Shown: positions 55,010 through 64,000 of the stretch, in pieces | Layout: each line of letters begins with the position of its first letter | Numbering within the stretch: position 1 is the first letter of the stretch | Assembly: GCA_019054805.1 (NCBI GenBank) | Contig: JAHQIY010000006.1 | Location: 558,001-622,000, forward strand | Direction of reading: 5' to 3' | DNA: 64,000 nucleotides | From: Brachionus manjavacas | Lineage: Eukaryota; Rotifera; Eurotatoria; Ploima; Brachionidae | Position numbers and translations under genes: made by a program | Notes under the pieces: model-generated | What the model was told of the DNA's origin: nothing | What the model saw: the letters and a program-made list of their open reading frames with translations, nothing else | Database searches by the model: none

Positions 55010-56199
55010 TCAGAAATTTCAGATTAGGTGTTTAATGTCTAGTGAATTTAAAGAGACATTGAAATTGTCGTAACTAAGGTGTTAAACAGTAAATTTAGAT
55101 TAAAATTTTATTACCTGACTCAGGAGGTTTAGCTGTCGCTTAAGTAATAATTGTTGCTTTGGTAGCTGTATGAAAATTAAAAAAACTTTCTATTCAATTA
55201 GTTCTTTTTTGGCAGCTGTATTATAATGAAATTTTCTAGCAGGTAAACGGGCGATATATTTTTTAAAAGTTTATTTTTAAAAGTATATTTTTAGTTTTTT
55301 TTAAATATTAATTCAAGGTTCTTAGTTCCCAGAAGCTTCCTCCAAAAAATTATAAGCAAAATTTTGTGTTTTTTTTAAACAAAATTTACGTATTATAATC
55401 AAAAAAAAGATAGAAAAATAGCCAATTTTCTAATCAATATTAAAATAATTTATAAGGTAAATTTTGAAATTTTTTGAAATGTTGTAATTTTGAAATTAGC
55501 TAAATTCAATTCAACTTAGGATTGTTGATTTTGATGATGTTTATAAATAGAAAAAAAGCTTGGAAGTATTTTTTGTGAGCAACGGAATTTCAAGGTTTTT
55601 AAAAAGTTCTGGCTAAGTAGGGAAATAGAAAACTGCTGTTTTTGAGTTAACAATTTCTTTTTATTTGAAAATATAAGACAAGATTATCTCCATTTGGAAA
55701 CTTATAATGCAGATAAACAAACAAAATTTCATCCCGTTTGGTGCTCACTAAAAAGTGTCTTTTTTACTAGATACCTGACTCTATCAAGAGTGAATTTCTT
55801 TACCGACACTTCTTTTAAAATAAATAACAAATAACCTTTTTAAAAAAGCATTTCGACTTTAACTAGCTTAAAATTTTTTAGTACAACAAAATCGCCAGGT
55901 TTTAAATCTTGTAATGGTTAGCCTTTTGGTTATAATGTTTTTGTTGTTTTGCTCTAGCTAAAGCCAAATTTCTGTTTACAAGCTTGTGAATTTTGTCTTA
56001 TGATTGAAAAATTTTTGAATGACTTAGCTTTAAAAAAAATGTCTTAAGTTAAGTCGAATCGTTGACTTCACCAGAAAATGACATAAATTTTTCACTTAAG
56101 CAAAAGTCTGTTTTTGTAACATAACTTTTTTCTTCAACTTTCGGACTACTTTTACTAGACACCCCTAATATAAGATCCATCACTTTTACAGACTATGTA
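55010..56199. other. AT-rich spacer
   Basis: Near 56045-56110 is an unpaired AAGTCTG/TGACTTCACC end related to the MITE at 45761. No gene is recognised. Confidence 0.35.
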
Positions 56200-56530
56200 C
56201 CATTGGAGCATCATGATGAATCCTTAAGAATTGTTATAAAGCTCCGTTTGTCCTCTAAATTGGACCATTACACTCTGGATAGCATTCCGATGAACGCTGT
56301 TTTGAAATTGCATATGCATCACAAAGTAGTTTTATACAACATTGGCCGAATTGACTAAATCAAATCAAGAAATAAATGTTCCAACTAATAAACAGAAATA
56401 CAATTACCTACAACATCAAAATAAAGGCTCGAATACAATGAATTTTGCTCAATTAAATGAATGGTGTCAAAGAAACATAAATGTTCCAATAGACAATAAC
56501 CGACCATTTATTTCTTTTAAATATAAATAA
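56200..56530 (+). pseudogene. Decayed, unrecognised coding region
   Basis: Two adjoining plus-strand frames (56200-56358: YVPLEHHDESLRIVI..., IPMNAVLKLHMHHKV; 56342-56530: LNEWCQRNINVPIDNNRPFI) have protein-like composition and are broken by a stop/frameshift near 56356. It could be the N-terminal part of a transposase. Confidence 0.3.
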
Positions 56531-56689
56531 ATATTAAAATAAAAATTGTTGCCGTTTAAGTCATTTCGTAGCTCTTTTTTAGTAATTTTAGAGGCAAAAA
56601 ACAATCTGGCATTTTTATTTTTATTTTAATTCTGTATCATAGGATTTTAATAAAATTTTAAGGAATTTTTTTTTTTTTCAAATTCGCAT

Positions 56690-56890
56690 TCCCAATATGC
56701 ATCCCCAAATGTATCCTTTATGGTTCATATATATGTATCAAGGGATACATATATGTATTTTTCAAAGAAATATTTTTGAAAGAATACATAAAGTATTTAT
56801 TCTCGAATACAAAAATAAAAAAATTTGTATTTTTTTGATTCACAAAATACATAATTTGTATTCTCGGATACATTTTGTATCCGGGAAGTA
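56690..56890. repeat. Cluster of ATACAT/GTATTC words
   Basis: Variants of GTATCC, ATACAT and GTATTC recur about a dozen times in both orientations over 200 bp, with CCGGATACAAA near the right edge. It is a possible DNA-transposon end. Confidence 0.35.
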
Positions 56891-57440
56891 AAACTTGAAT
56901 GGGTCCCTCTCCGGAACCCGTTCAAGTTTTAATATAATGAAATAATATTAGCCAAATAAAATAAAATTATGAAAAAGTAAGTGCAAAAAGGAGAGTGGTT
57001 TTTTAAAACTTTAATCTTATTGTCTATCCATCAAATTTTTATATTAATAAATATTAAAAATAAAAAACAAATTATCTGTACCATCTCCCCTATCCAAACT
57101 CTCTTTAGAAGATTCTCTGGACTAGTTGTTGTTTCTAGCGGAATCAGGTATAACCCCAGGAAAATCTCCCAAATCTCAATTCAAAAATTTACGTTACTAT
57201 AAAAAAAAACTTTCAAAAAATAAACTTTTTTGAAAAAAATATTATTAGGAAAAGTCATTCGGGTTTGATTAGGTAATGAAACTATCTATTATTTAATAAT
57301 AAAAATAAAATTTATTTTTTTTTTTTTAATTTTACTTTGAGATAATGACATGTGACTGATGTTGAGACAAATATTTCGTAAAAAAGTCAACTTTGGTCTA
57401 TTTTTGACATTAATGACATGTCATTATCGCAAAATAAATT
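56891..57440 (+). repeat. Near-identical 540-bp repeat, copy 1
   Basis: It begins with a hairpin (AAACTTGAATGGGT / AACCCGTTCAAGTTT) and ends near GTCATTATCGCAAAATAA. Only a handful of differences separate it from copy 2. It contains the palindrome TAATGACATGTCATTA. The shared 73-codon frame starts TTG/ATG-poor and is probably not coding. Confidence 0.75.
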
Positions 57441-58949
57441 TTAAAAAAATAAATAAAATAAAACATTGGTGTTATGCCCAGACCTTAACACTAATAGAGG
57501 AATACGATACATAAATTGGGTTTTATTTAGTTCTAAATCTAAAATTATCAAAATATGCTCAATTGAACAGAGTGGAAAATTCTAAAAAGAATTATATAAA
57601 TACAAATTCCTAAAGATAACTCTTGGTTATGTTTAGCCATTTTTTCTTTAATATGAAAATATGTTTCTGTATTATTTTTTTTATATCGTCTAAATTTTGA
57701 AAATTATTTTTTGATAAACCACTATATAATATTAAAGCAAGATGAGAAGAATTTTCATTAAAAGTAATGAATTAAGATTTTGCTTTTGTGATGAGATCAA
57801 ATTGCTTCAAGACTTAAAAGTCAAATTTTTGGTTTAAATTTAAAAGATTGTTTTTAAATTGCTATGTTATGAAACAAAAAATAAAATATCCTATAAATTT
57901 TCAGGTATTTTTTTTCGTAATCACCCTAATCACAACAACAGAGGATTATTATGAATACACGCTAATGAATTTTTTCTATACAATTAATTTGAATCAAAAA
58001 CAATTATAAAGTATGCTTTAAAATTGTAATTAGTGGGATGAATTTAAATATCAAAATGATTTTTAAATGTAAAACGTAAATAAAAGCTCTGGTATATTCT
58101 TTAGACTTTATTTGATCGAAGTATATCGATTAATTTTTTTAAATATATTATTTAAGTAAATTTCAAAATTAACTTATTCTAAAATAATCAAATTTTATTT
58201 ATGAATTTTAGTTTAATAAACTTTTATAAATTTAAGTAATGAGAATAAAAAATTGATTAAAGAAATTAAGAAAATTAAGACAATATTTTTATTATAATCA
58301 TTAAATTATTTTATTTTCATTATTTTTTTTAGTTTTATTTTTCCGCACCCATTTAAACAAATCTAGCTCAAAATGATCGAAAAAGATCGATCAATTAATC
58401 CAAAAGTTCTAAATCAATTATATTTAGAAATAATTAAAAAATATATTAGTCAAAAAAACTTACTAGAATTATTTTTATCTTAAATAAAATTTCATTTTAG
58501 AAAGTAATTAGACGTATTTAATATATTTCAAGTTAATTTAAAATCACAAGTCATGAGTCGGGTTATTTAGCTTAATTTTTTAAAGTCAAGTTTTAAATTT
58601 TATTAAGAGTGTTTAAATGCTGAAATTAATTACTTAAAATTATGTGAGTTTGACTAAAACTTTCCGCTTATAAATGAAAATAACCTAAAAAAAAGGGGAA
58701 AAATTTTTGGAATATTTAGAGATTTAGGGCTTAAGTCATTATTATTTTGGTTATCAAAATAAAAGTAGTAATTTTTTACTAATTCAATTTTGATTTCGAA
58801 AATTTTTAAAATCATTACTGAAAGTATTTTTTGCCTTTTTATAAAAAATTACGTAATCATCATATAAATAAATCAAATATTTTTTTCAATTATTTTTATT
58901 AATAGTGATTATACATTCAATAAATATCAAATTAAAATAAAGAGAAAAA
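57441..58949. other. AT-rich spacer
   Basis: Nothing is recognised. Confidence 0.4.
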
Positions 58950-58954
58950 TTCTA

Positions 58955-59290
58955 ATTAAGTCCAAGTCCGGACTTAAATTTTTTTTTTAAAAAGTCCACT
59001 TTTTTACTTGCTAGATCAGGCCTTATATCAAAAAATTTAAACTCTTAGGTTGTCTAGTGCATCTAGATTTGCCAAATTTGAGAATTTTCTTGCAATTTTA
59101 GCATAAAAGACTTGGACTTTTGAAAAAAAATTAAAATAAAAAATTTTTAAGTCCGGACTTGCCTTGAGACTTGTGACTTGGAAACAACTCTGAATGTTAT
59201 TTAGCTTGTCAATAAGAAACAGACTTGTTTTTAAGTCACATGATAAAGTTACAGTGACAAAAATTCAAGTTGTTTTGACTTGACTTGGTA
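58955..59290. repeat. Inverted AAGTCCGGACTT motifs
   Basis: AAGTCCGGACTT appears at about 58967 and 59150 with complementary flanks (TAAATTTTTT / AAAATTTTTAA), about 190 bp apart. It is followed by AGACTTG-type words shared with the MITE at 45761. It is probably a decayed MITE. Confidence 0.4.
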
Positions 59291-60000
59291 AAAAAGAAAA
59301 AATTTAACAGATTATTTGATGGACAAAAATTCTTGCATGTTCAAAATATTCACATTGAAAATTTCAAGGAGAGTACACAATTATTTTTTTTTCTCTTTTA
59401 ATTTAATAATATTTGGACTTTCAAGACTTTTTTTTGGACTTTTTACTTTTTTTTATTTTTAACCCTTTAAAGATTTTATTTCAATAAATTTTTTTTGTTC
59501 ACCTAATTTGTCATTAATGATCACATATATAAAAAGTAAAAATAATTTCTTTAAAAAAATTTATTTTGTGATCAACTGATAGCATAAACTATGAGACGCA
59601 AATCTTTTTGCAAGAAATTTAAGCTTTAAAGCGAAGTTTTTAAATAAAAAAATTGATAGGTAAGATCTATCAATTTTTTAATAATTTGGAATTTAATATT
59701 TGAATTTAATTTTGAATTTTGAACTTTAGATACAAATACTTTTGAAATTAAAAGTTTCAAAACATTGAGCTATACAAAAATCAAGTTAAAACATGGCTAT
59801 TTGAAGTTTGAGATCAAAAGGTCAAAATTTAATATTTTTAAATAATTTTTTTGTAAATTTTATTTAGAAAATTTATATTTAAAAAGTATTTGTATTTAAA
59901 ATTCAAAATTAATTTTAAGAATAAAATTCAAATATTAAATTCCAAATAAGAAAAAAATTAATAGATCTTTTCAACTAATATTACCTAAGCTTTAACTCTA
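59291..60000. other. AT-rich spacer
   Basis: Inverted ATTTAATATTTGAATT-like tracts (59690 and 59930) are present. No gene is seen. Confidence 0.35.
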
Positions 60001-60040
60001 TCGGGTCGCAGTATTTTGTACTACTACTACTGCTAACATG
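60001..60040 (+). repeat. LINE-B-type 3' end
   Basis: GGGTCGCAGTATTTTGTACT followed by ACTACTACTGC matches the LINE-B end at 63676-63710. Confidence 0.45.
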
Positions 60041-60837
60041 AAAAAAAAAACTACTTAACTAAACACAACAAATAAAAATTAATTCTAACAAAGAGGGAAA
60101 TATTAATGATAAAATAAAATATCAATATTTTGAAATATATTTTGTTGTTGTCTGTATGATCTATTCTGGTTAGAATTTTTTTTTAAATGTAATAATTCTG
60201 TAATAACTCCTTGTATAATTTTGAATTAAGTGGTTAAATTTAATATTTAAATTCTAAATTAACATTCAATTTGATTAAACTGATCAACTCAATGACAAAT
60301 AAGGTTTCGGAAATACAATTCGTCCAGACTAAAATTTATTTTTTTCTCTTTTTTTTTCCAAAATGGGAGTTTTTTGTTGATTTTTTTAGATTTTAAAATT
60401 AAAAATTAAAAAAGTCAAGCCCACATTATGTTCAGAATTATCTCAAGTATCAGAAAATATATTATTCAATATAGGTCAGAAGAGTTCTATGGTAGTAGAT
60501 AAAAGAAAATTAGAATGAATAGGCAAATTTTTACTTTCTTTACCGAATTTTTCCCAAGTAAATTTTTTTTTTTTTAAAACTTTATTTCCCAGAACATAAT
60601 TTAATTCTCTTTCAGAAAATGTGTAATTTGAATATAGTTCATATATGCATTTTTAAGATATTTGCTGTTGATAAGCACCAGCTTTTCACAGGGTCGGAAA
60701 GTTTGGACCCTTAAAGGGCAACAAAAATTTTTTCACATCTCCTAAAAAAAATTTTTAAGTTTTAATATATGGAGATTCCGAACTTGAGGTAAATAACTGC
60801 ATCTGAAGATAATGAGGATGTTAACAGTGTTTAAAGT

Positions 60838-61950
60838 AAAACTGTATAATGGGTAAGATTACCTTATTTTACGTAATTTTACTTCCAAAAATGTAAGTTT
60901 ACATAATATTACATCATTACTTGTATGTAAGAAAATTTAAGATAACATAATCTTCCGTAATTTTACGGATTACACCAGTTTAAGTTAGTTTGGCCGAAAA
61001 CGCTTACGGCCAAAACAAGCCGGATTTTAGAGGAAAAAGTGGAAAATAAATTAAATTATTTGAATTTTATAAAACAATTTTTGAAACAAAAACACTACAC
61101 TTTATTACATTATTTTACATCTTTTTATGTAAAATTACACAATTTAATGTAATAATATGTAATTTTTTGTCAAATTTTCTAAATTAATGTAAATATTAGT
61201 AAAAGAATTTTTTTTGCCAAAAAATGATTTTAAAAATAACAAAACAAAACTTGGGTTCCTCTCTTGGGTAAGAATGGGTTCCTCTTCGGAACCCGTTCAA
61301 GTTTTAATATAATGAAATAATATTAGCCAAATAAAATAAAATTATGAAAAAGTAAGTGCAAAAAGAAGAGTGGTTTTTTAAAACTTTAATCTTATTGTCT
61401 ATCCATCAAATTTTTATATTAATAAATATTAAAAATAAAAAACAAATTATCTGTACCATCTCCCCTATCCAAACTCTCTTTAGAAGATTCTCTGGACTAG
61501 TTGTTGTTTCTAGCGGAATCAGGTATAACCCCAGGAAAATCTCCCAAATCTCAATTCAAAAATTTACGTTACTATAAAAAAAAACTTTCAAAAAATAAAC
61601 TTTTTTGAAAAAAATATTATTAGGAAAAGTCATTCGGGTTTGATTAGGTAATGAAACTATCTATTATTTAATAATAAAAATAAAATTTATTTTTTTTTTT
61701 TTAATTTTTCTTTGAGATAATGACATGTGACTGATGTCGAGACAAATATTTCGTAAAAAAGTCAACTTTGGTCTATTTTTGACATTAATGACATGTCATT
61801 ATCGCAAAATAAGTATTAAAAAAATTTCGTAAAATTACGTAAGATTTTGTTATCTTACATTTTCTTACATACAAGTAATGATGTAATATTATGTAAGCTT
61901 ACATTTTCGGGCGTAAAAAAATAATGTAATCTTACCCATTACACAGTTTA
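60838..61950. mobile_element. Element with about 125-bp inverted repeats enclosing 540-bp repeat copy 2
   Basis: The left arm (about 60838-60967) and right arm (about 61820-61950) are inverted copies: ACTGT(A/G)TAATGGGTAAGATTAC at the outer edges, with many GTAANNTTAC words. A broken arm of the same type lies near 30690-30800. Copy 2 of the 540-bp repeat sits between the arms. Confidence 0.6.
61266..61815 (+). repeat. Near-identical 540-bp repeat, copy 2
   Basis: It matches 56891-57440 at a constant offset of 4375 bp with only a few substitutions (for example at 61367 and near 61706 and 61738). The left boundary hairpin is rearranged here (GGGTTCCTCTTCGGAACCCG). Confidence 0.75.
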
Positions 61951-62308
61951 ACTTTTTAAGTCATCAGTACTTTTTTTAAAAAAAGTCCGAACAACCTTTA
62001 GCTCTCTCTCTCTTACTCTCTCACGCTTCACGTATCCTTTCATTTTTAAAATTAATCTCTGCTCGACAAAAGAACAAGATTGTCATTCATTATATCTCTT
62101 TTTTTTTCCATCATTTGACTATTAACGTTCAATCCTTAGAGCTTCCAATGCTCAAAACTCAAATTGACTATTCTAGCCTGACAGTTTGGTAACATCTATA
62201 TATTTATAAATTTCTACCAAGCAAATGATCCTTTAGAATAGAAAAAAAAGAAAACAAGGCCTTAGCAATAAAGAGAAAATTAAAAACGATATGTTCAAGT
62301 GACTAAAG
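61951..62308. other. Spacer
   Basis: It includes a CT-rich patch (61998-62020). No gene is recognised. Confidence 0.4.
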
Positions 62309-62875
62309 GGGGTCTAGTGGAAAATTGGAACAATTGTTCACGAAAAATTGTGACGATGGTCACATAATTGGTAACCAAAATAGATAAATAAAAAAATAAA
62401 AAAAATTATCGTGACCACTTTTTATTTTTTGTGAAAAATAACTTTAGAAAATATCTATAAATTCCAATGTCATTTTTTAGTTTTTATGTTTTTTTGCCAT
62501 ATGCAACTTTACAACCTTGGCGTTTTTCATTAATTCTCCAAATAAATCACATGGCTTAGGGTTAGCATGTTTTCCGAGTGCTATTTTTACTACATTCAAA
62601 GTTTCTTGAGAAGTAGTAATTTCAGCCATTGTCCAGCACTTAAACAAATAAAAACTCCCAATTAAATTCTAAGAGGTTTTTTAACAGCGAATTTTAGCTT
62701 AATCAAAACAATATTTAGAAAATAGTTAAATTATTAGAAAACAGTGTTTTTTAATTCTTGTCTTTTTTATATTATTTAAATTTTATTTTTTGAATCTAAA
62801 ATTTGGTGAATTTTTTTTTTATGTGACCAGCTTTTGGTCACCAAGTATATGACCAATTTCTTTGAAGTTTTATGT
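62309..62875. mobile_element. Possible MITE with GGTCACATAA-type ends and a 50-codon ORF
   Basis: GGTCACATAATTGGTAACCA near 62350 and the complement of GGTCATATACTTGGTGACCA near 62840 form an imperfect inverted pair. The ends resemble those at 41217 and 43281, but the outer edges are unclear. Confidence 0.4.
62477..62629 (-). CDS. Small ORF (50 aa) inside the element
   Basis: ATG at 62629 to TAA at 62477: MAEITTSQETLNVVKIALGK, then HANPKPCDLFGELMKNAKVV and a basic end. The composition is protein-like and better than the AT background, but no family is recognised. It could be one exon of a captured gene. Confidence 0.3.
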   Translation of the reverse strand: MAEITTSQETLNVVKIALGKHANPKPCDLFGELMKNAKVVKLHMAKKHKN

Positions 62876-63765
62876 AGTTTCGACTGGGTCTAGATCTTGC
62901 GGTCTAGATGATCAACTCGATGCATGGTCTCTTGATTTAAACATCGAAAAATGTCTTGTAGTGCATATTGGTTCAAAAAATCCAAACTATGATTATTCGA
63001 TTTTTAATAAATATGGATCTATAAAACTATCTAAAACGACTCTAAAAAAGGATTAAGGTATCTATATTCAAAATAACCTTAAATGGACAAACCAAGCCCG
63101 GTATTGCACAAATCGTGCAAACCGAATGCTAGGAATGATAGCAAAGAATTTCAGATATTTAAATACAGACTCTTTGAGAATACTATATACAGCGTTTTTA
63201 CGGCCAAACTTAAAGTTTGCAATAAGTTCTTGGTGCTCATAATTAGAAAAAGAAATCGTTGAACTTGAAAAAGTTCAGAGAAGAGCAACAAGAATCATTC
63301 CTTTCCTTCGAAATTACGAATATGACAAAAGACTCGAATTGTTAGAGTTAACTGACCTCAAAGTAAGAAATATGAGGGGTGATTTAATTCTGATCTATAA
63401 CACCATTAATGGGTATGAAAGGGTATAAGTTATTTATGGAACCTTTCTCCAAATCAAATATACAGTTTGAGGAATCACACAAAATGCTTGGTAAGAGAAA
63501 AATTGCATGCATCGTTACCTTTTTCAGACAAATCGTGTGGTTAAAATTTGGAATAGCCTGTCTCAAGAGATAGTTAATTCTATAACAAAAAATATTTTTA
63601 AGACTAAACTGGATATATGCCTAAAAAAAAAGATATTGTTAACTGCTATAGCTTGTAAAAGCTTAACCCTTTTTGGGTCGCAGTATTTTTTTACTACTAC
63701 TACTACTATTTTCTCTTTTTTCTATTCTTAAGGATCATTAGCTTGGTATTGATAGATAAATAAAT
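62862..63765 (+). pseudogene. LINE-B C-terminal half with 3' end
   Basis: Broken plus-strand frames read DDQLDAWSLDLNIEKCLVVH, IYIQNNLKWTNQARYCTNRA, LEKVQRRATRIIPFL, LELLELTDLKVRNMRGDLIL, TNRVVKIWNSLSQEIVNSI, then stop. The 3' end is GGGTCGCAGTATTTTTTTAC with ACT repeats, then a LINE-A-like AAGGATCATTAGCTTGG and an AAATA tail. Several frameshifts and stops are present. Confidence 0.75.
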
Positions 63766-63774
63766 AAATAGGTT

Positions 63775-63920
63775 GTCCCTAGAACGCGGAATGTTTTTGC
63801 GGAATTCTGCACTGAATTTTTTTGTTTTATTCCGCAAAATGACCTGCTAAAACGCGAAATTCCGCATTTTAATATTCAAATTTTATGAGGAACTTAGTTG
63901 CGGAATATGCGGAATAAAAA
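63775..63920. repeat. Cluster of GCGGAAT words at the window edge
   Basis: GCGGAAT or ATTCCGC occurs about seven times (from 63784 to 63915), starting just after the LINE-B tail. It is probably the subterminal array of a DNA element that continues beyond the window. Confidence 0.4.
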
Positions 63921-64000
63921 AAAATTAATTTCAAAGTATACTTTATTGTTTTATAAAATTTAATATATCGTCATTAATGATGAAAAAGGTTAATTATTTG

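Noticed and set aside
56981-57202. 73-codon frame conserved between the two 540-bp repeats
   Set aside because: Conservation equals that of the surrounding non-coding repeat, so it reflects recent duplication rather than selection on a protein.

Overview
This is AT-rich animal DNA. The evidence is spliced genes with 48-52 bp introns, a serine incorporator, a type II transmembrane trypsin-like protease, a complement-like macroglobulin, and a eukaryotic class II tRNA-Ser. The small introns, very low GC background, GC-rich coding exons and crowd of decayed CR1/Jockey-like LINEs, MULEs, Tc1/mariner, pogo and Merlin elements suit a small invertebrate. My guess is a monogonont rotifer (Brachionus type), but nothing in the window proves it.

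Host genes: the 3' end of an unrecognised gene (1-708, +); a two-exon HAD-fold phosphatase (9631-10341, +); a small four-TM protein (16272-16706, +); a seven-exon SERINC (24723-26589, -); tRNA-Ser(CGA) (26752-26832, -); a three-exon alpha-2-macroglobulin/TEP-family protein with an LDLa domain and no thioester (34317-45468, -), its introns filled with transposon debris; and a three-exon membrane-anchored trypsin-like protease (53887-55003, -). I see no shared pathway; the neighbours look unrelated. Exon junctions were worked out by hand from GT/AG sites, reading-frame phase and family similarity.

Most of the remainder is mobile DNA. LINE family A (3' end with the word AGCTCGGTACAG and an AAATA-type tail) occurs at about 5.1-6.2, 11.5-12.0, 12.2-12.4, 47.7-49.2 and 50.0-51.7 kb. 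Other LINEs lie at 7.1-8.1, 18.5, 19.4, 22.3, 33.5, 37.8, 38.2, 51.7-52.4 and 62.9-63.8 kb. MULE transposase pieces (first catalytic D block, SWIM zinc finger, FLYWCH-like) occur at 20.4, 22.7, 30.8, 36.1 and 43.0 kb. A Merlin (1.7-2.4 kb), a pogo-like (23.8-24.3 kb), a Tc1 (31.5-32.3 kb) and a mariner-like (52.4-53.2 kb) element are also present.

The most interesting pattern is a set of short DNA elements with GG(G)...CC(C) ends and 8-9 bp target duplications. Each has its own word repeated near both ends, and some carry small, apparently spliced or cysteine-rich ORFs: 7166-7862, 20939-22138, 30883-32764 and 42858-44102. They look like non-autonomous MULEs, perhaps gene-carrying (Pack-MULE-like) ones. 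One sits in a LINE reverse transcriptase whose reading frame is restored when the element and one 9-bp repeat are removed. The very AT-rich spacers between these features hold nothing I can recognise.
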